A stretch of DNA of 64,000 nt from positions 186,001 through 250,000 of the forward strand of contig JADJRU010000001.1 of NCBI GenBank assembly GCA_016712105.1, given 5' to 3'. The position numbers and the translations under genes are program-made. The notes under the pieces are model-generated. The model was not told the origin of the DNA and did no database searches. It saw only the letters and a program-made list of their open reading frames with translations. Source of the DNA: Ahniella sp. Its GTDB lineage: Bacteria; Pseudomonadota; Gammaproteobacteria; Xanthomonadales; Ahniellaceae. Of this stretch, positions 52,847 to 61,418 are shown one piece after another. Position 1 is the stretch's first letter. Each line of letters begins with the position of its first letter.

Positions 52847-53551
52847 ATGTATGACTCCATCAAGAATATCCACGCCTTCATCGGCGCACTCGCGTTGATC
52901 ACGTTTTGGTGGGCCGGGCTTGCCCGCAAGGGCACAAGCTTGCACCGATGGGTCGGCCGCACCTATCTCATCGCAATGTGCGGCATTCTGGCGACGGGTT
53001 TCCCGATGGCGTATCTCTCGGTGCAATCCGGCAGAGTCTTCATCGGCACCTTCCTGGCCTATCTGCTGCTGATCACCGCCACCGCCATGTGGCAGTCGTG
53101 GCGCGCCATTCGCGACAAGCAGGATTTCGCACGGTTCACCGGACCGGTGCACCGCATCCTGATGGTCCTGAACGGCCTCGCCGGACTCGGCGTGTTGTGG
53201 CTCGGTGTGTCGATTGGCAACACCCTGTTTGCCGGCTTTTCGATGATCGCCATCGTCACCGCGTGGCGGATGTTCATGACCGCCCGCCGTGGTCCGCAAC
53301 ACACTCTCTGGTGGCGTGAGGCACATATGGACTCGATGCTCGGCAACGCCGTGGCGACACACATTGCCTTCCTCAGCATCGGCCTGCCGAAAATCCTGCC
53401 CATGTTGAGTGGCCCGGCGCAACAGAACCTCGCCTGGTTTGGTCCGCTGGTGCTGGCCGTCGTAGCTCGACACTTCCTGCGCAAGAAGTTTCCCGATGGT
53501 CGCCCCCTGCAACAGACACCGACCACCCCCGCCGTTGCCGTGTCGACCTGA
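52847..53551 (+). CDS. Conserved inner-membrane protein, unknown function
   Basis: A 234-residue protein from ATG 52847 (AGGA eight bases upstream). About seven hydrophobic segments: NIHAFIGALALITFWWAGLA, YLIAMCGILATGFPMAYLSV, FIGTFLAYLLLITATAMWQS, ILMVLNGLAGLGVLWLGVSI, FAGFSMIAIVTAWRMFM, MLGNAVATHIAFLSIGLPKI and WFGPLVLAVVARHFLRKKF. Histidines at segment ends (HAFIG, HRWVG, HRILM, HMDSM, HIAFL) are spaced as in haem- or quinone-binding membrane proteins such as the DUF2306 group, but I cannot confirm that. A terminator shared with glnA follows. Confidence 0.72.
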   Translation: MYDSIKNIHAFIGALALITFWWAGLARKGTSLHRWVGRTYLIAMCGILATGFPMAYLSVQSGRVFIGTFLAYLLLITATAMWQSWRAIRDKQDFARFTGPVHRILMVLNGLAGLGVLWLGVSIGNTLFAGFSMIAIVTAWRMFMTARRGPQHTLWWREAHMDSMLGNAVATHIAFLSIGLPKILPMLSGPAQQNLAWFGPLVLAVVARHFLRKKFPDGRPLQQTPTTPAVAVST

Positions 53552-53595
53552 CACCGCTGCATCAACCGCCCGGCAAAGGCATCGCAGGACCATCA

Positions 53596-53625
53596 AAACA
53601 AACCCCGCACAAGCGGGGTTTGTTT
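53596..53625. terminator. Bidirectional terminator between convergent genes
   Basis: A perfect 13 bp stem AAACAAACCCCGC / GCGGGGTTTGTTT with ACAA loop and T/A runs on both sides. It ends both the membrane-protein gene on the plus strand and glnA on the minus strand. Confidence 0.9.
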
Positions 53626-53648
53626 TTTTCATCGATCAACAACGCAGA

Positions 53649-55058
53649 TCAGATCGAGTAGTACATCTGGTACTCAAGCGGATGCGTGGCAGCACGGAAC
53701 TTGGTGACTTCCTGCATCTTCAGTTCGATGTAGCCGTCGATCATGTCGTCGGTCATCACGCCGCCTGCCTTCAGGAATTCGCGGTCCTTGTCGAGTGCTT
53801 CGAGCGCCTGATCGAGCGAGTGGCACACGGTCGGGATGTTCTTCGCTTCTTCCGGCGGCAAGTCGTACAGGTCCTTGTCCATCGGCGCACCCGGATCGAT
53901 CTTGTTGCGGATACCGTCGAGGCCGGCCATCAGCAGCGCGGTGAACGTGAGGTATCCGGAGTTGACCGGATCCGGGAAACGGATCTCGATACGACGGGCC
54001 TTCGGGCTCGACACCCACGGAATGCGGCAGGACGCCGAACGGTTGCGTGCCGAGTAGGCCAGCATGACCGGAGCTTCGAAGCCTGGCACCAGTCGCTTGT
54101 AGCTGTTCGTCGTCGAGTTCGTGAACGCGTTGATCGCGCGCGCATGCTTGAAGATGCCGCCGATGTACCACAGTGCCATCTGGCTCAGGCCACCGTAGCC
54201 ATCACCGGAGAACAGGTTGGAGCCGGCCTTCGCCAGGGATTGGTGCACATGCATGCCGGAACCGTTGTCGCCGACGATCGGCTTGGGCATGAACGTGACC
54301 GTTTTGCCGTGGCGATGCGCGACGTTCTTCAGCACGTATTTCATGGTCAGCAGTTCGTCGGCTTTCTTGACCAAGGTGTTGAACTTGGTGCCGATTTCGC
54401 ACTGACCCGCAGTGGCGACTTCGTGGTGATGGACTTCCACGTCCATGCCGCACGCTTCGAGGATCTTGCACATTTCACCACGCAGGTCGCCGAACGAATC
54501 AACCGGCGAAACCGGGAAGTAACCACCCTTGATACCCGGACGGTGACCGGAGTTGCCGGCCTCGAAGCGCTTGTTCGAACTCCAGGCTGCCTCTTCGGAT
54601 TCGATCTCGAAACTGACGGCATTCATGTTGTTCTGCCAGCGCACGCTGTCGAAGATGAAGAACTCGGGCTCCGGACCGAAGAAGGCGCTGTCGGCGATGC
54701 CGCTGGCCTTGATGAACGCTTCGGCGCGTTTGGCAGCCGAACGCGGGCAACGCGAGTACGCCTGCATCGTCGACGGCTCGAGCACATCACATACGAGGTT
54801 CAGCGTGGCATGTTCGGTGAACGGGTCGATGACGGCAGTCGACGGATCCGGCATGAGCACCATGTCGGACTCATTGATGCCCTTCCAGCCCGAAATCGAC
54901 GAACCGTCGAACATCTTGCCGTCTTCGAAAAACGAGGCATCGACCTGCTTGGCCGGAAACGTGACGTGGTGCTGCAGACCGCGCATGTCTGCAAAACGGA
55001 GATCGACGAACTCGATCTCGTGGTCCTTGATCATTTTCAGAACGTTTTCACCGGACAT
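53649..55058 (-). CDS. glnA: Glutamine synthetase type I
   Basis: A 469-residue enzyme making glutamine from glutamate, ammonia and ATP. The beta-Grasp motif FVDLRFADMRGLQHHV is at the N-terminus; the DGSSISGW glutamate-site loop, the PEPEFFIFD metal site, KPIVGDNGSGMHVHQSL and the NRSASCRIP flap follow. The adenylylation loop DKDLYDLPPEEAKNIP carries the regulatory tyrosine, so GlnE control is expected. A sigma-54 promoter lies upstream. The start is ATG 55058 with AGGAG at 7-8 bases. No glnK, ntrB or ntrC is in the window. Confidence 0.98.
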   Translation of the reverse strand: MSGENVLKMIKDHEIEFVDLRFADMRGLQHHVTFPAKQVDASFFEDGKMFDGSSISGWKGINESDMVLMPDPSTAVIDPFTEHATLNLVCDVLEPSTMQAYSRCPRSAAKRAEAFIKASGIADSAFFGPEPEFFIFDSVRWQNNMNAVSFEIESEEAAWSSNKRFEAGNSGHRPGIKGGYFPVSPVDSFGDLRGEMCKILEACGMDVEVHHHEVATAGQCEIGTKFNTLVKKADELLTMKYVLKNVAHRHGKTVTFMPKPIVGDNGSGMHVHQSLAKAGSNLFSGDGYGGLSQMALWYIGGIFKHARAINAFTNSTTNSYKRLVPGFEAPVMLAYSARNRSASCRIPWVSSPKARRIEIRFPDPVNSGYLTFTALLMAGLDGIRNKIDPGAPMDKDLYDLPPEEAKNIPTVCHSLDQALEALDKDREFLKAGGVMTDDMIDGYIELKMQEVTKFRAATHPLEYQMYYSI

Positions 55059-55103
55059 GATGCACTCCTTTGGGGATAAAAAAGGGAACTGGCTAGGAGG
55101 TAC

Positions 55104-55119
55104 TGCAATCGCCGTGCCA
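55104..55119 (-). promoter_or_regulatory. Sigma-54 promoter of glnA
   Basis: On the reverse strand TGGCACGGCGATTGCA matches the TGGCAC-N5-TTGCA consensus exactly, with GG at -24 and GC at -12. The expected start is about 35 bases before the glnA ATG. A TGCACC half-site at about 55183 could belong to an NtrC operator, but no full palindrome was found. Confidence 0.85.
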
Positions 55120-55282
55120 ATCCGGCAAAGTCCTATTAATCAGCCACTTAGGTGATTCACCCCGATCTGGTCGACAGACTTTGCACCAAACTGGATCAGC
55201 CTTGGCGCGACGATCAGGAAATCCGCCCTTTCCTACCCCAAACTACTTTGCTGAAATGTTGCGCCCCTACCCTGAGCCCATC

Positions 55283-55555
55283 ATGCGCAAATTCCTGTTC
55301 CGAACCCTGCCGGTCGTCGCCATCCTCGCCGGAATCGCCGTGGCCATGAATCCCGGCCCCGAGGCCCATCGTGAACAGATCAAGGCCAAGCTGGCCGAAC
55401 GAAGCCAGTTCGCGAAGATCCTGCTGGTCGGACCGATCACGGCGTTTGCGTCGAATTACCACAGCATTGGCGTGGCGTCCTACACCACCGTGCAGGACAG
55501 AACGGTGTCGATCGGGGCGTTCGGGCTGGTGTTCGTGCTCGACCAGAAGGACTGA
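55283..55555 (+). CDS. Small exported or membrane-anchored protein (DUF4359-like)
   Basis: A 90-residue protein starting at ATG 55283, MRKFLFRTLPVVAILAGIAV, a signal peptide or anchor. The rest, NPGPEAHREQIKAKLAERSQ then SNYHSIGVASYTTVQDRTVS and IGAFGLVFVLDQKD, has the NP...H...R..Y.S..VAS pattern of DUF4359-type proteins. Alone between glnA and the dipeptidase gene; no function assigned. Confidence 0.6.
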   Translation: MRKFLFRTLPVVAILAGIAVAMNPGPEAHREQIKAKLAERSQFAKILLVGPITAFASNYHSIGVASYTTVQDRTVSIGAFGLVFVLDQKD

Positions 55556-55612
55556 CCTACCCGGATCGCCAGTGCCAAAGCTGGCACAATCGTCGACTGA
55601 TCTGAAACTGGA

Positions 55613-56940
55613 ATGCCCATGACTCAGGAACTTGCCCGGCTGTATGCCGACCATGTCAAAACCGTCTGCGCGCGCGCCACGCGTGCGCTGGAACTGGGTG
55701 GATTCGACCACCTGCTGATTCCGTCGGGGGTCCTGACCTACCGCTTTCTCGATGACCGGCCCTACCCGTTTGCGGTCAACGCACAATTCAAGGCGTGGTT
55801 GCCGCTGACGCAACATCCGGATTGCTGGATCAGTTTCACGCCGGGGCAAAAGCCGGTGCTGGTCTATTGCCAGCCCGATGATTACTGGCACATTCCGCCG
55901 GCGCCCCGAGTGGTTTCTGGGTCGAACACTTCGACCTCCGGCCGATCAGCGAACCCGCGGACGCACGCGACCATCTGCCGAAAAGCGGGCGGCTCGCCAT
56001 CATCGGCGAAGCGAACGCGGCACTCGCCGGCTATGCGCCGAACAACCCCGATCCGGTGATCAACAGCCTGTACTGGGGCCGCTCGACCAAGACCCCGTAT
56101 GAACTCGCCAACATGCGCCTCGCCACACGTCGCGCCGTAAAGGCTCATCGCGCCGCCGAGCAGGCGTTTCGCGCCCGCGGTTCGGAGCTCGACATCCATC
56201 GCGCTTACCTGGCCGCGTCCGGGCACAACGACTTCGACCTCCCGTACACCAACATCGTCGCGCTGAACGAACATGGCGCCACGCTGCATTATCAATACCA
56301 GAGTGCCGAAGTACCGACGGCCCATCACGCATTCCTGATCGATGCGGGTGCCGAAGTGAACGGTTATGCATCCGACATCACGCGCACCTACAGTTTCGTC
56401 GATCGTGAGTTCCAGGAACTGGTGGATGCCGTCGATGCCGCCCAGCTTGAACTCTGCAGCCAGGTCCGCACCGGCGTGTCGTATCCGGCGATCCATCTCG
56501 ACACCCACCTGCGCATGGCGCGTATTCTGGCCGATCAGGGTTATGTGACCATGAGCCCGGAAGCCATGGTCGAAAGCCGCGTCACCAGCACGTTCTTCCC
56601 GCATGGCGTGGGCCATCCGCTGGGCCTGCAAGTGCACGACGTGGCCGGTTTCCAGGAATCCGAACACGGCGGCTTCATCGCTCGTCCCGATGGACATCCG
56701 TTCCTGCGTATGACCCGCACGCTGGGCGAAGATTTTGTCGTCACCATCGAACCCGGCATCTACTTCATCGACACGCTGCTCAAGAAGCTCGCAGCGACCG
56801 AACACGGGAAGTCGCTCAACTGGGCGAAGATCGAACGCATGAAAAAGTTCGGTGGCGTCCGGATTGAAGACAACGTGCGCGCCATGTCCAGCGGGCCGGA
56901 AAATCTCACGCGCGACGGGTTTGCCGAGATCGCCGCATGA
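55613..56940 (+). pseudogene. pepQ: Xaa-Pro dipeptidase (PepQ-like, M24B), frame broken once
   Basis: Two frames join to one M24 metallopeptidase of about 442 residues. The first (ATG 55613, MTQELARLYADHVKTVCARA from 55619) covers the creatinase-like N-domain to PDDYWHIPPA. The second enters at about 55905 (SGFWVEHFDLRPISEPADAR) and carries the metal ligands: two aspartates in DAGAEVNGYASDITRTYSFV, a histidine in FPHGVGHPLGLQVHDVAGF, and glutamates in TIEPGIYFIDTLLK and GGVRIEDNV. One missing G or C in CCGCCGGCGCCCCGAGT explains the shift. It cleaves dipeptides with C-terminal proline, and the related bacterial enzymes also hydrolyse organophosphates. It overlaps the Rieske gene by four bases. 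Confidence 0.88.
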
Positions 56941-57257
56941 GCGAACAATGGACGCGGGTTTGCACCGAAGGTGAGTTGTTGCCCGGCGAATGCCGGGTGA
57001 TCGACGTCGACGGCGCGCTGGTTGCGCTCTACAACATCGATGGCCGGTACTACGCCATCGAAGATGTGTGTACGCATGATGGCGGTGAGTTGGCATCGGG
57101 AACCCGCGAGGGCTTTGTCGTCACCTGTCCGCGCCATGGCGCACAATTCGACGTGCGCAGCGGCGAAGCGCTGTGTGCGCCGGCCTATACGCCGACGGCG
57201 GTGTTTCCGGTCAAGGTCGAAGACGGCGTGGTGTGGACCCGCGACGATCGTTGGTAA
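56937..57257 (+). CDS. Rieske [2Fe-2S] ferredoxin (non-haem oxygenase small component type)
   Basis: A 106-residue cytosolic ferredoxin. Cluster motifs are CTHDGG (C-x-H) and CPRHGAQFD (C-x2-H), separated by 16 residues. The rest follows the standard fold, LYNIDGRYYAIEDVCTHDGG then SGEALCAPAYTPTAVFPVKV. It starts inside the pepQ stop (ATGA). No oxygenase gene is adjacent, so its partner is unknown; NirD-like and biphenyl-dioxygenase-type ferredoxins are similar. Confidence 0.9.
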   Translation: MSEQWTRVCTEGELLPGECRVIDVDGALVALYNIDGRYYAIEDVCTHDGGELASGTREGFVVTCPRHGAQFDVRSGEALCAPAYTPTAVFPVKVEDGVVWTRDDRW

Positions 57258-57333
57258 GCATAGTCGCAGGCCCGCGCCTGTGTACCGAGAAGCCGTCATA
57301 ACGAAGACCTCGAATCGGGCTCATCCAAAGTTC

Positions 57334-57432
57334 GTCATTGCGAAGACCGCGAAGCGGGCTGTGGCAATCTCGTCCTTGCCTCAGGCTCGGACGCACACAC
57401 AAGATTGCCGCGCCCTTCGGGCTCGCAATGAC
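57334..57432. repeat. ATTGCGA palindromic element, copy 3
   Basis: A 99-base element with perfect inverted termini GTCATTGCGA / TCGCAATGAC and inner inverted words GGCAATCT / AGATTGCC. The left side contains AGACCGCGAAGCGGGCT. Half copies or relatives lie at 33181 and 46211. It sits between the convergent Rieske and FG-GAP genes and fits a non-autonomous palindromic repeat (REP or MITE-like). Confidence 0.8.
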
Positions 57433-57489
57433 AACCCGTTGGAGTGGGCGGCAGCGCCTGACGCTTCCCGTTCCAAACCCTCAAAGCGC

Positions 57490-60078
57490 CTACTCGAACC
57501 CGTCCAGCCACAATTCGGTTCCGGCGCCACGCGTGAGGGTCACGCTTGGTGCCTGCCCGGCTACAAAGCGTTCGATCTGTCCGTCCGGCCAACGCACTTC
57601 CCATAACACCGGGCGACGCGATGGCGGCAACCCGAAATGAGCGTCACTGGGACTGCCACCAAGGAAACTGCCGCCAGCCTCGACGACTCGTAACTGCCAC
57701 GCGCCGGAACTGTCGCGCAGACGAACGTGACCGCCGATCGCATGCGGATTGTTGCCGGATTGTCGAAGGCGCACGGTGGTGCCGAAACCGGTTTCCGCGG
57801 CATCGTTGATGAAGAGTTTGCTGACGCCGATCGACTGATTCGTGGTTTCGCCGCTGTTTTGCACGAACACATCGATGTCGCCGTCGGCATCCAGGTCTGC
57901 ACAGACGATTGCACGCCCCTGGGCGGTGTCGACAAAGCCGTGTCCCACGGCGGACTCGGCAAACACCATGCTGCCGTCATTGATGAACAGACGGGATGGG
58001 TCGGCATGGAACTCAGCGGCCTGCCCGCCGAAAAACCCGTTCACGTGCATCAAATCGAGATCACCGTCCAGATCGATGTCGCGCGCGCAGGCGCCCCAGC
58101 CCCAGCGGCCATCACGAACGCCTGAGGCGCTGCTGACCTCGGTCCAGGTTTGGCCGTCGTTGCGGTAAAGCCGATTGCCGGTGTGACCCCAGTTTCCGTC
58201 GGGATCTTCAGGACTCGGATCGGTCGGGTCGAAGATGCTGGTCACGAACCAATCCAGATCACCGTCGTTGTCGAAGTCACCCACTGCCGTGCCCATTCCG
58301 TTTTCGTCATTCGGCAGACCGACGGGCGCCATCGACGTGAATTGTCCCTGGCCATTGCCGCGCAACATGTGCGACGTGCCGAAGTCGCCGGCCCAGAGCA
58401 GATCGATGCCGGCCACACCGTCGATGTCCACCAGCGACGCGGTGAATGTGTGATCGGCCACCTGCGCCAGATTCGGGCAACATGCGGAAACACCGAGATC
58501 ATCAAACCCGAACGGCACCGTTTGTCGCCAGAAGTGCCCGGGCGTTGTGCTGCCGAGGCCGGTCATGTCCATGGTCCAGTGCGACATCACGAGGTCGAGG
58601 CGATCATCCCCATCCAGCGGCGCGGCACTCACACCCCAGGTATCCCGCCTCACGCCCGCAAAGGGGTTGGGCAGGACACGACTGAACACACCGGTACCCG
58701 AGTTGAACCACAGCTCAGGTGGCGCGCCGATCGCACCGAGCAGCAGATCCAGATCCACATCACCATCCAGATCAATCAACCACGCACCATTGTGGCTGCC
58801 AGCGATCGGCAAGTGACTGGCGTCGAGGCCCGATGCGACGGTCGCATCGGTAAACAGACCCGCACCGTTGTTCTTCAGAAGCTTCGGCGCCAGGAACACG
58901 GTCGAACTGCCGAAGATGTACTGGCCACCACGCAACACGACCAGATCGATATCACCGTCACCATCAACATCGCCGCGAGCAGCGCCGCCCGCCATCATCT
59001 GCTCGCCGCCGGAGAACCCGTCACTCCAGGCAAAGACAACCCGTGCGCCGCGCGCTTGGGCCTGTTCAATGAAACTCCATGCCATCCCTTCGGCGGCCAC
59101 CATCAGCATGACCCATCCGGCGATGGCCGAACAATTATTCGAAACCGTCACTGAACAGTTCCCGGAACACGACCCCGACGTCACTGAACAGGCCGTTGCC
59201 CCCGACATTTCGGCTTCCTCAACCCGAGTGCCATCCACCAGACTGAAACTGACAACCACCGGCCGCATCGGCAACACGGCGGCGCGTCCACGGGTGATCG
59301 TGTAGAGCCGATTGGCCGTTGGATCGATCACCGAAGAACCAGCAAGCACAAAACAACAAGCGGGATCTGCGGTGCCGCGTGCGTCAAGCGTGAGACTTGC
59401 GGCTGGAACGACTTCCGCTAGCCGGGCACCACCCTGTGCCGAGTCATCAACAATCCCCCAAAGTGCCTGGGTCGTCGGTTGCAGCGCCAGGGCACCCAAT
59501 CGGAATCCGCCGGGCACATCCCAGCGGGTCGCGGTTCCCGCATTCATCTGTATGCCGATCAATTTCTGCGGTGCCGCTCCGCTCGTGAAGAACCAGCGGT
59601 CGTCACTGGTCCGAAACGCCGATGCGCCGAGGGATAAATCGTCAGGCAACTCGAATCCACTCCCCGGTGTCAGCGTCGACAGCACCACCGGAAACAGCAC
59701 CGTGGCGCCATCCAGATTGCGCCGGGCGGCGACCAACAGTCGCGGTGTGGGCGCGGGATCGAATGCAAGGTGCGTGACCTGGAACGTCGGCAATTCGAGA
59801 ATCGAGACCCAGGATGAAGCCGAGGTGTAACTCAGTTGGTTGATCCGACTACCGGTTCCCGAGGGCTCGGCGAAATACAGGCGATTCGCGCTGGTGTCGA
59901 CTGCGACCGCGTTGCCGGAGATGGCGACCGGGTCCTGCGGACTCGATGTCGAGACACCAGACAAGGCCGCAATGTATTGCCCTTCCGATGTGGGCTCGGG
60001 CCCGAACACGAACACGTCGGCATGCGCCGCTCCGGCTGCGAGCAGCCAGATCAGCGCCCGGGCCGCTTGCCGGATCAC
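57490..60078 (-). CDS. Secreted FG-GAP/VCBS protein with ASPIC-UnbV domain and C-terminal GFE tail
   Basis: An 862-residue exported protein. GTG 60078 overlaps the stop of the upstream gene by four bases (GTGA), so the much longer open frame is ignored; the signal is VIRQAARALIWLLAAGAAHA. The first 400 residues hold degenerate beta-propeller-like strands and a cysteine-rich patch (CSVTSGSCSGNCSVTVSNNC). The second half has at least seven FG-GAP calcium repeats, for example DVDGDGDIDLVVL, LDGDVDLDLLLGAIG, DFDNDGDLDWFVTS and DLDADGDIDVFVQNSG. The C-terminal ASPIC/UnbV-like region follows (GGHVRLRDSSGAWQLRVVEA, WEVRWPDGQIERFVAGQ). The protein ends GTELWLDGFE, resembling the tail of the metalloprotease at 46687. 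Adhesion or surface display is likely. Confidence 0.86.
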   Translation of the reverse strand: MIRQAARALIWLLAAGAAHADVFVFGPEPTSEGQYIAALSGVSTSSPQDPVAISGNAVAVDTSANRLYFAEPSGTGSRINQLSYTSASSWVSILELPTFQVTHLAFDPAPTPRLLVAARRNLDGATVLFPVVLSTLTPGSGFELPDDLSLGASAFRTSDDRWFFTSGAAPQKLIGIQMNAGTATRWDVPGGFRLGALALQPTTQALWGIVDDSAQGGARLAEVVPAASLTLDARGTADPACCFVLAGSSVIDPTANRLYTITRGRAAVLPMRPVVVSFSLVDGTRVEEAEMSGATACSVTSGSCSGNCSVTVSNNCSAIAGWVMLMVAAEGMAWSFIEQAQARGARVVFAWSDGFSGGEQMMAGGAARGDVDGDGDIDLVVLRGGQYIFGSSTVFLAPKLLKNNGAGLFTDATVASGLDASHLPIAGSHNGAWLIDLDGDVDLDLLLGAIGAPPELWFNSGTGVFSRVLPNPFAGVRRDTWGVSAAPLDGDDRLDLVMSHWTMDMTGLGSTTPGHFWRQTVPFGFDDLGVSACCPNLAQVADHTFTASLVDIDGVAGIDLLWAGDFGTSHMLRGNGQGQFTSMAPVGLPNDENGMGTAVGDFDNDGDLDWFVTSIFDPTDPSPEDPDGNWGHTGNRLYRNDGQTWTEVSSASGVRDGRWGWGACARDIDLDGDLDLMHVNGFFGGQAAEFHADPSRLFINDGSMVFAESAVGHGFVDTAQGRAIVCADLDADGDIDVFVQNSGETTNQSIGVSKLFINDAAETGFGTTVRLRQSGNNPHAIGGHVRLRDSSGAWQLRVVEAGGSFLGGSPSDAHFGLPPSRRPVLWEVRWPDGQIERFVAGQAPSVTLTRGAGTELWLDGFE

Positions 60079-61316
60079 CGCGTCGACTCCAGACGTGCGA
60101 GACGCTCCTCCAGAGCTTTCATTCGCAATTCCTGTGCTGCCAACTGCGCGTCCCGCTCGCGGACTTGAGCATCGAGTTCCTGGACTGCCGCGAGCGCGAC
60201 ACCAGCCAGATCGGACAAGGCGATCGAGTTGTCCGTTGCGCCCAGGCCAAACGCCTCGTAGAACGCTTCTGCGGTTGGACCCAAGTGGCGCTGCGCCGCG
60301 GCCGTTCCGATGTAGTTCCAGTGCACCAGTGGCAAGCCCGACAGGCGTTCCAGGATCGAGCGCCCGTCGACGGGCAGCATGTTTTCCTTGGACCATTGAC
60401 TCGACAACTGCGTGATCGCTCCACGCGCGGTGACGTTGCCGTCACTGTCGACGTTGAATCGGACTTCCTCCGGCACGCCCTCGAATCCGGTGTTGTCGCC
60501 ATAACGTGGATTCGTCACGCGCAACCCGCTGCTGGGTGTCCCGACGTCAAAGTCAGCATAGATGTCCATACGAGCATTGGCCGTCGAACCAAATATCGAG
60601 ACCCCGTCCGGACCCAGGTCGATTCCCGAGGTCGGGGTCCCCGGTCGAATGCGGAACGCGAGACGCGAGCCGGAGGTCACATCGCGGATGAAGAAGTTCG
60701 CTTCATTGCCAGCTATGTCCCAGGTCTGGGCCGAAAACCCGCTGGCGCTCGTCTGTTCCATGCGTATCGCCGGCGTGTTGCCGGTGGTCATATGCAGATC
60801 CAAGATCGGTGATGCCGTGCGGAGACCGAGCAATCCGGTCGGCGAGATCCGCAGCGAGTCCGTGGGCGCGTCAGCCATTACGGTAAACGGGATCTTGGAA
60901 TTGGTGGCATCCTCGATCGAGAACCGGTTCGAGCCCCCCGAAGCCTGATCATTGGCCACCAGGCGCCAGTCGTTCCCGGGAAACCCGCCGGCCGCAGAGG
61001 TGTCATTGAAGAAAATGCGGAGATTGTTCTCTTTCAGCATCAGAGTATCAGAGCCAAAATCCTCATTGATGACGCAATCAAATCCGAAACAACCAGACCC
61101 CTGCACAATCAGATCATCGGGAATGACCTGATCGTTCGGCTCCGGTTGAGCCCCGGTATCCGAGCTCCGAACCTCAGATGGCGGCATCGGCGAATTGGGC
61201 AAGATGGGCGCGGCAGGTGCCACCCAACCCTCAGGTCGACCGTCCAAGTCATCCGCAAACGACTGATTGGCGGACACGATACCCATCAACAACAGGGAAC
61301 AGGAAAAAATTCTCAT
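60075..61316 (-). CDS. Exported protein with C-terminal peptidase S74 (tail-fibre chaperone)-like domain
   Basis: A 413-residue protein with signal peptide MRIFSCSLLLMGIVSANQSF. After a proline-rich linker the middle is repetitive beta structure (LRISPTGLLGLRTASPILDL, FNVDSDGNVTARGAITQLSS) as in trimeric fibres. The C-terminal part, QWSKENMLPVDGRSILERLS then LGPTAEAFYEAFGLGATDNS and SDLAGVALAAVQELDAQVRE, follows the S74 intramolecular chaperone pattern, ending in a coiled coil. The conserved Ser-Asp...Lys segment of S74 reads SSQWSKEN here, with Lys kept and Asp replaced by Ser. The GTGA overlap with the FG-GAP gene implies coupled expression. No phage genes are near, so this is taken as a host surface protein. 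Confidence 0.82.
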   Translation of the reverse strand: MRIFSCSLLLMGIVSANQSFADDLDGRPEGWVAPAAPILPNSPMPPSEVRSSDTGAQPEPNDQVIPDDLIVQGSGCFGFDCVINEDFGSDTLMLKENNLRIFFNDTSAAGGFPGNDWRLVANDQASGGSNRFSIEDATNSKIPFTVMADAPTDSLRISPTGLLGLRTASPILDLHMTTGNTPAIRMEQTSASGFSAQTWDIAGNEANFFIRDVTSGSRLAFRIRPGTPTSGIDLGPDGVSIFGSTANARMDIYADFDVGTPSSGLRVTNPRYGDNTGFEGVPEEVRFNVDSDGNVTARGAITQLSSQWSKENMLPVDGRSILERLSGLPLVHWNYIGTAAAQRHLGPTAEAFYEAFGLGATDNSIALSDLAGVALAAVQELDAQVRERDAQLAAQELRMKALEERLARLESTR

Positions 61317-61418
61317 GTGACGCTTACTCCGGCATGGGCATCCTGACGATACGCCTCTGCCCCACCGCCGGCAACCGCCAGGACCGGATTGCGGTGGTTG
61401 CGCTGGGGTGCTGGTATC

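Noticed and set aside
53496..55079. 527-codon open frame opposite glnA
   Set aside because: Fully antisense to a perfectly conserved glutamine synthetase and without recognisable motifs.
60075..61316. Prophage tail-fibre gene
   Set aside because: The S74 domain is common on host exported proteins; no capsid, terminase, integrase or lysis gene is near, and the protein has a signal peptide.
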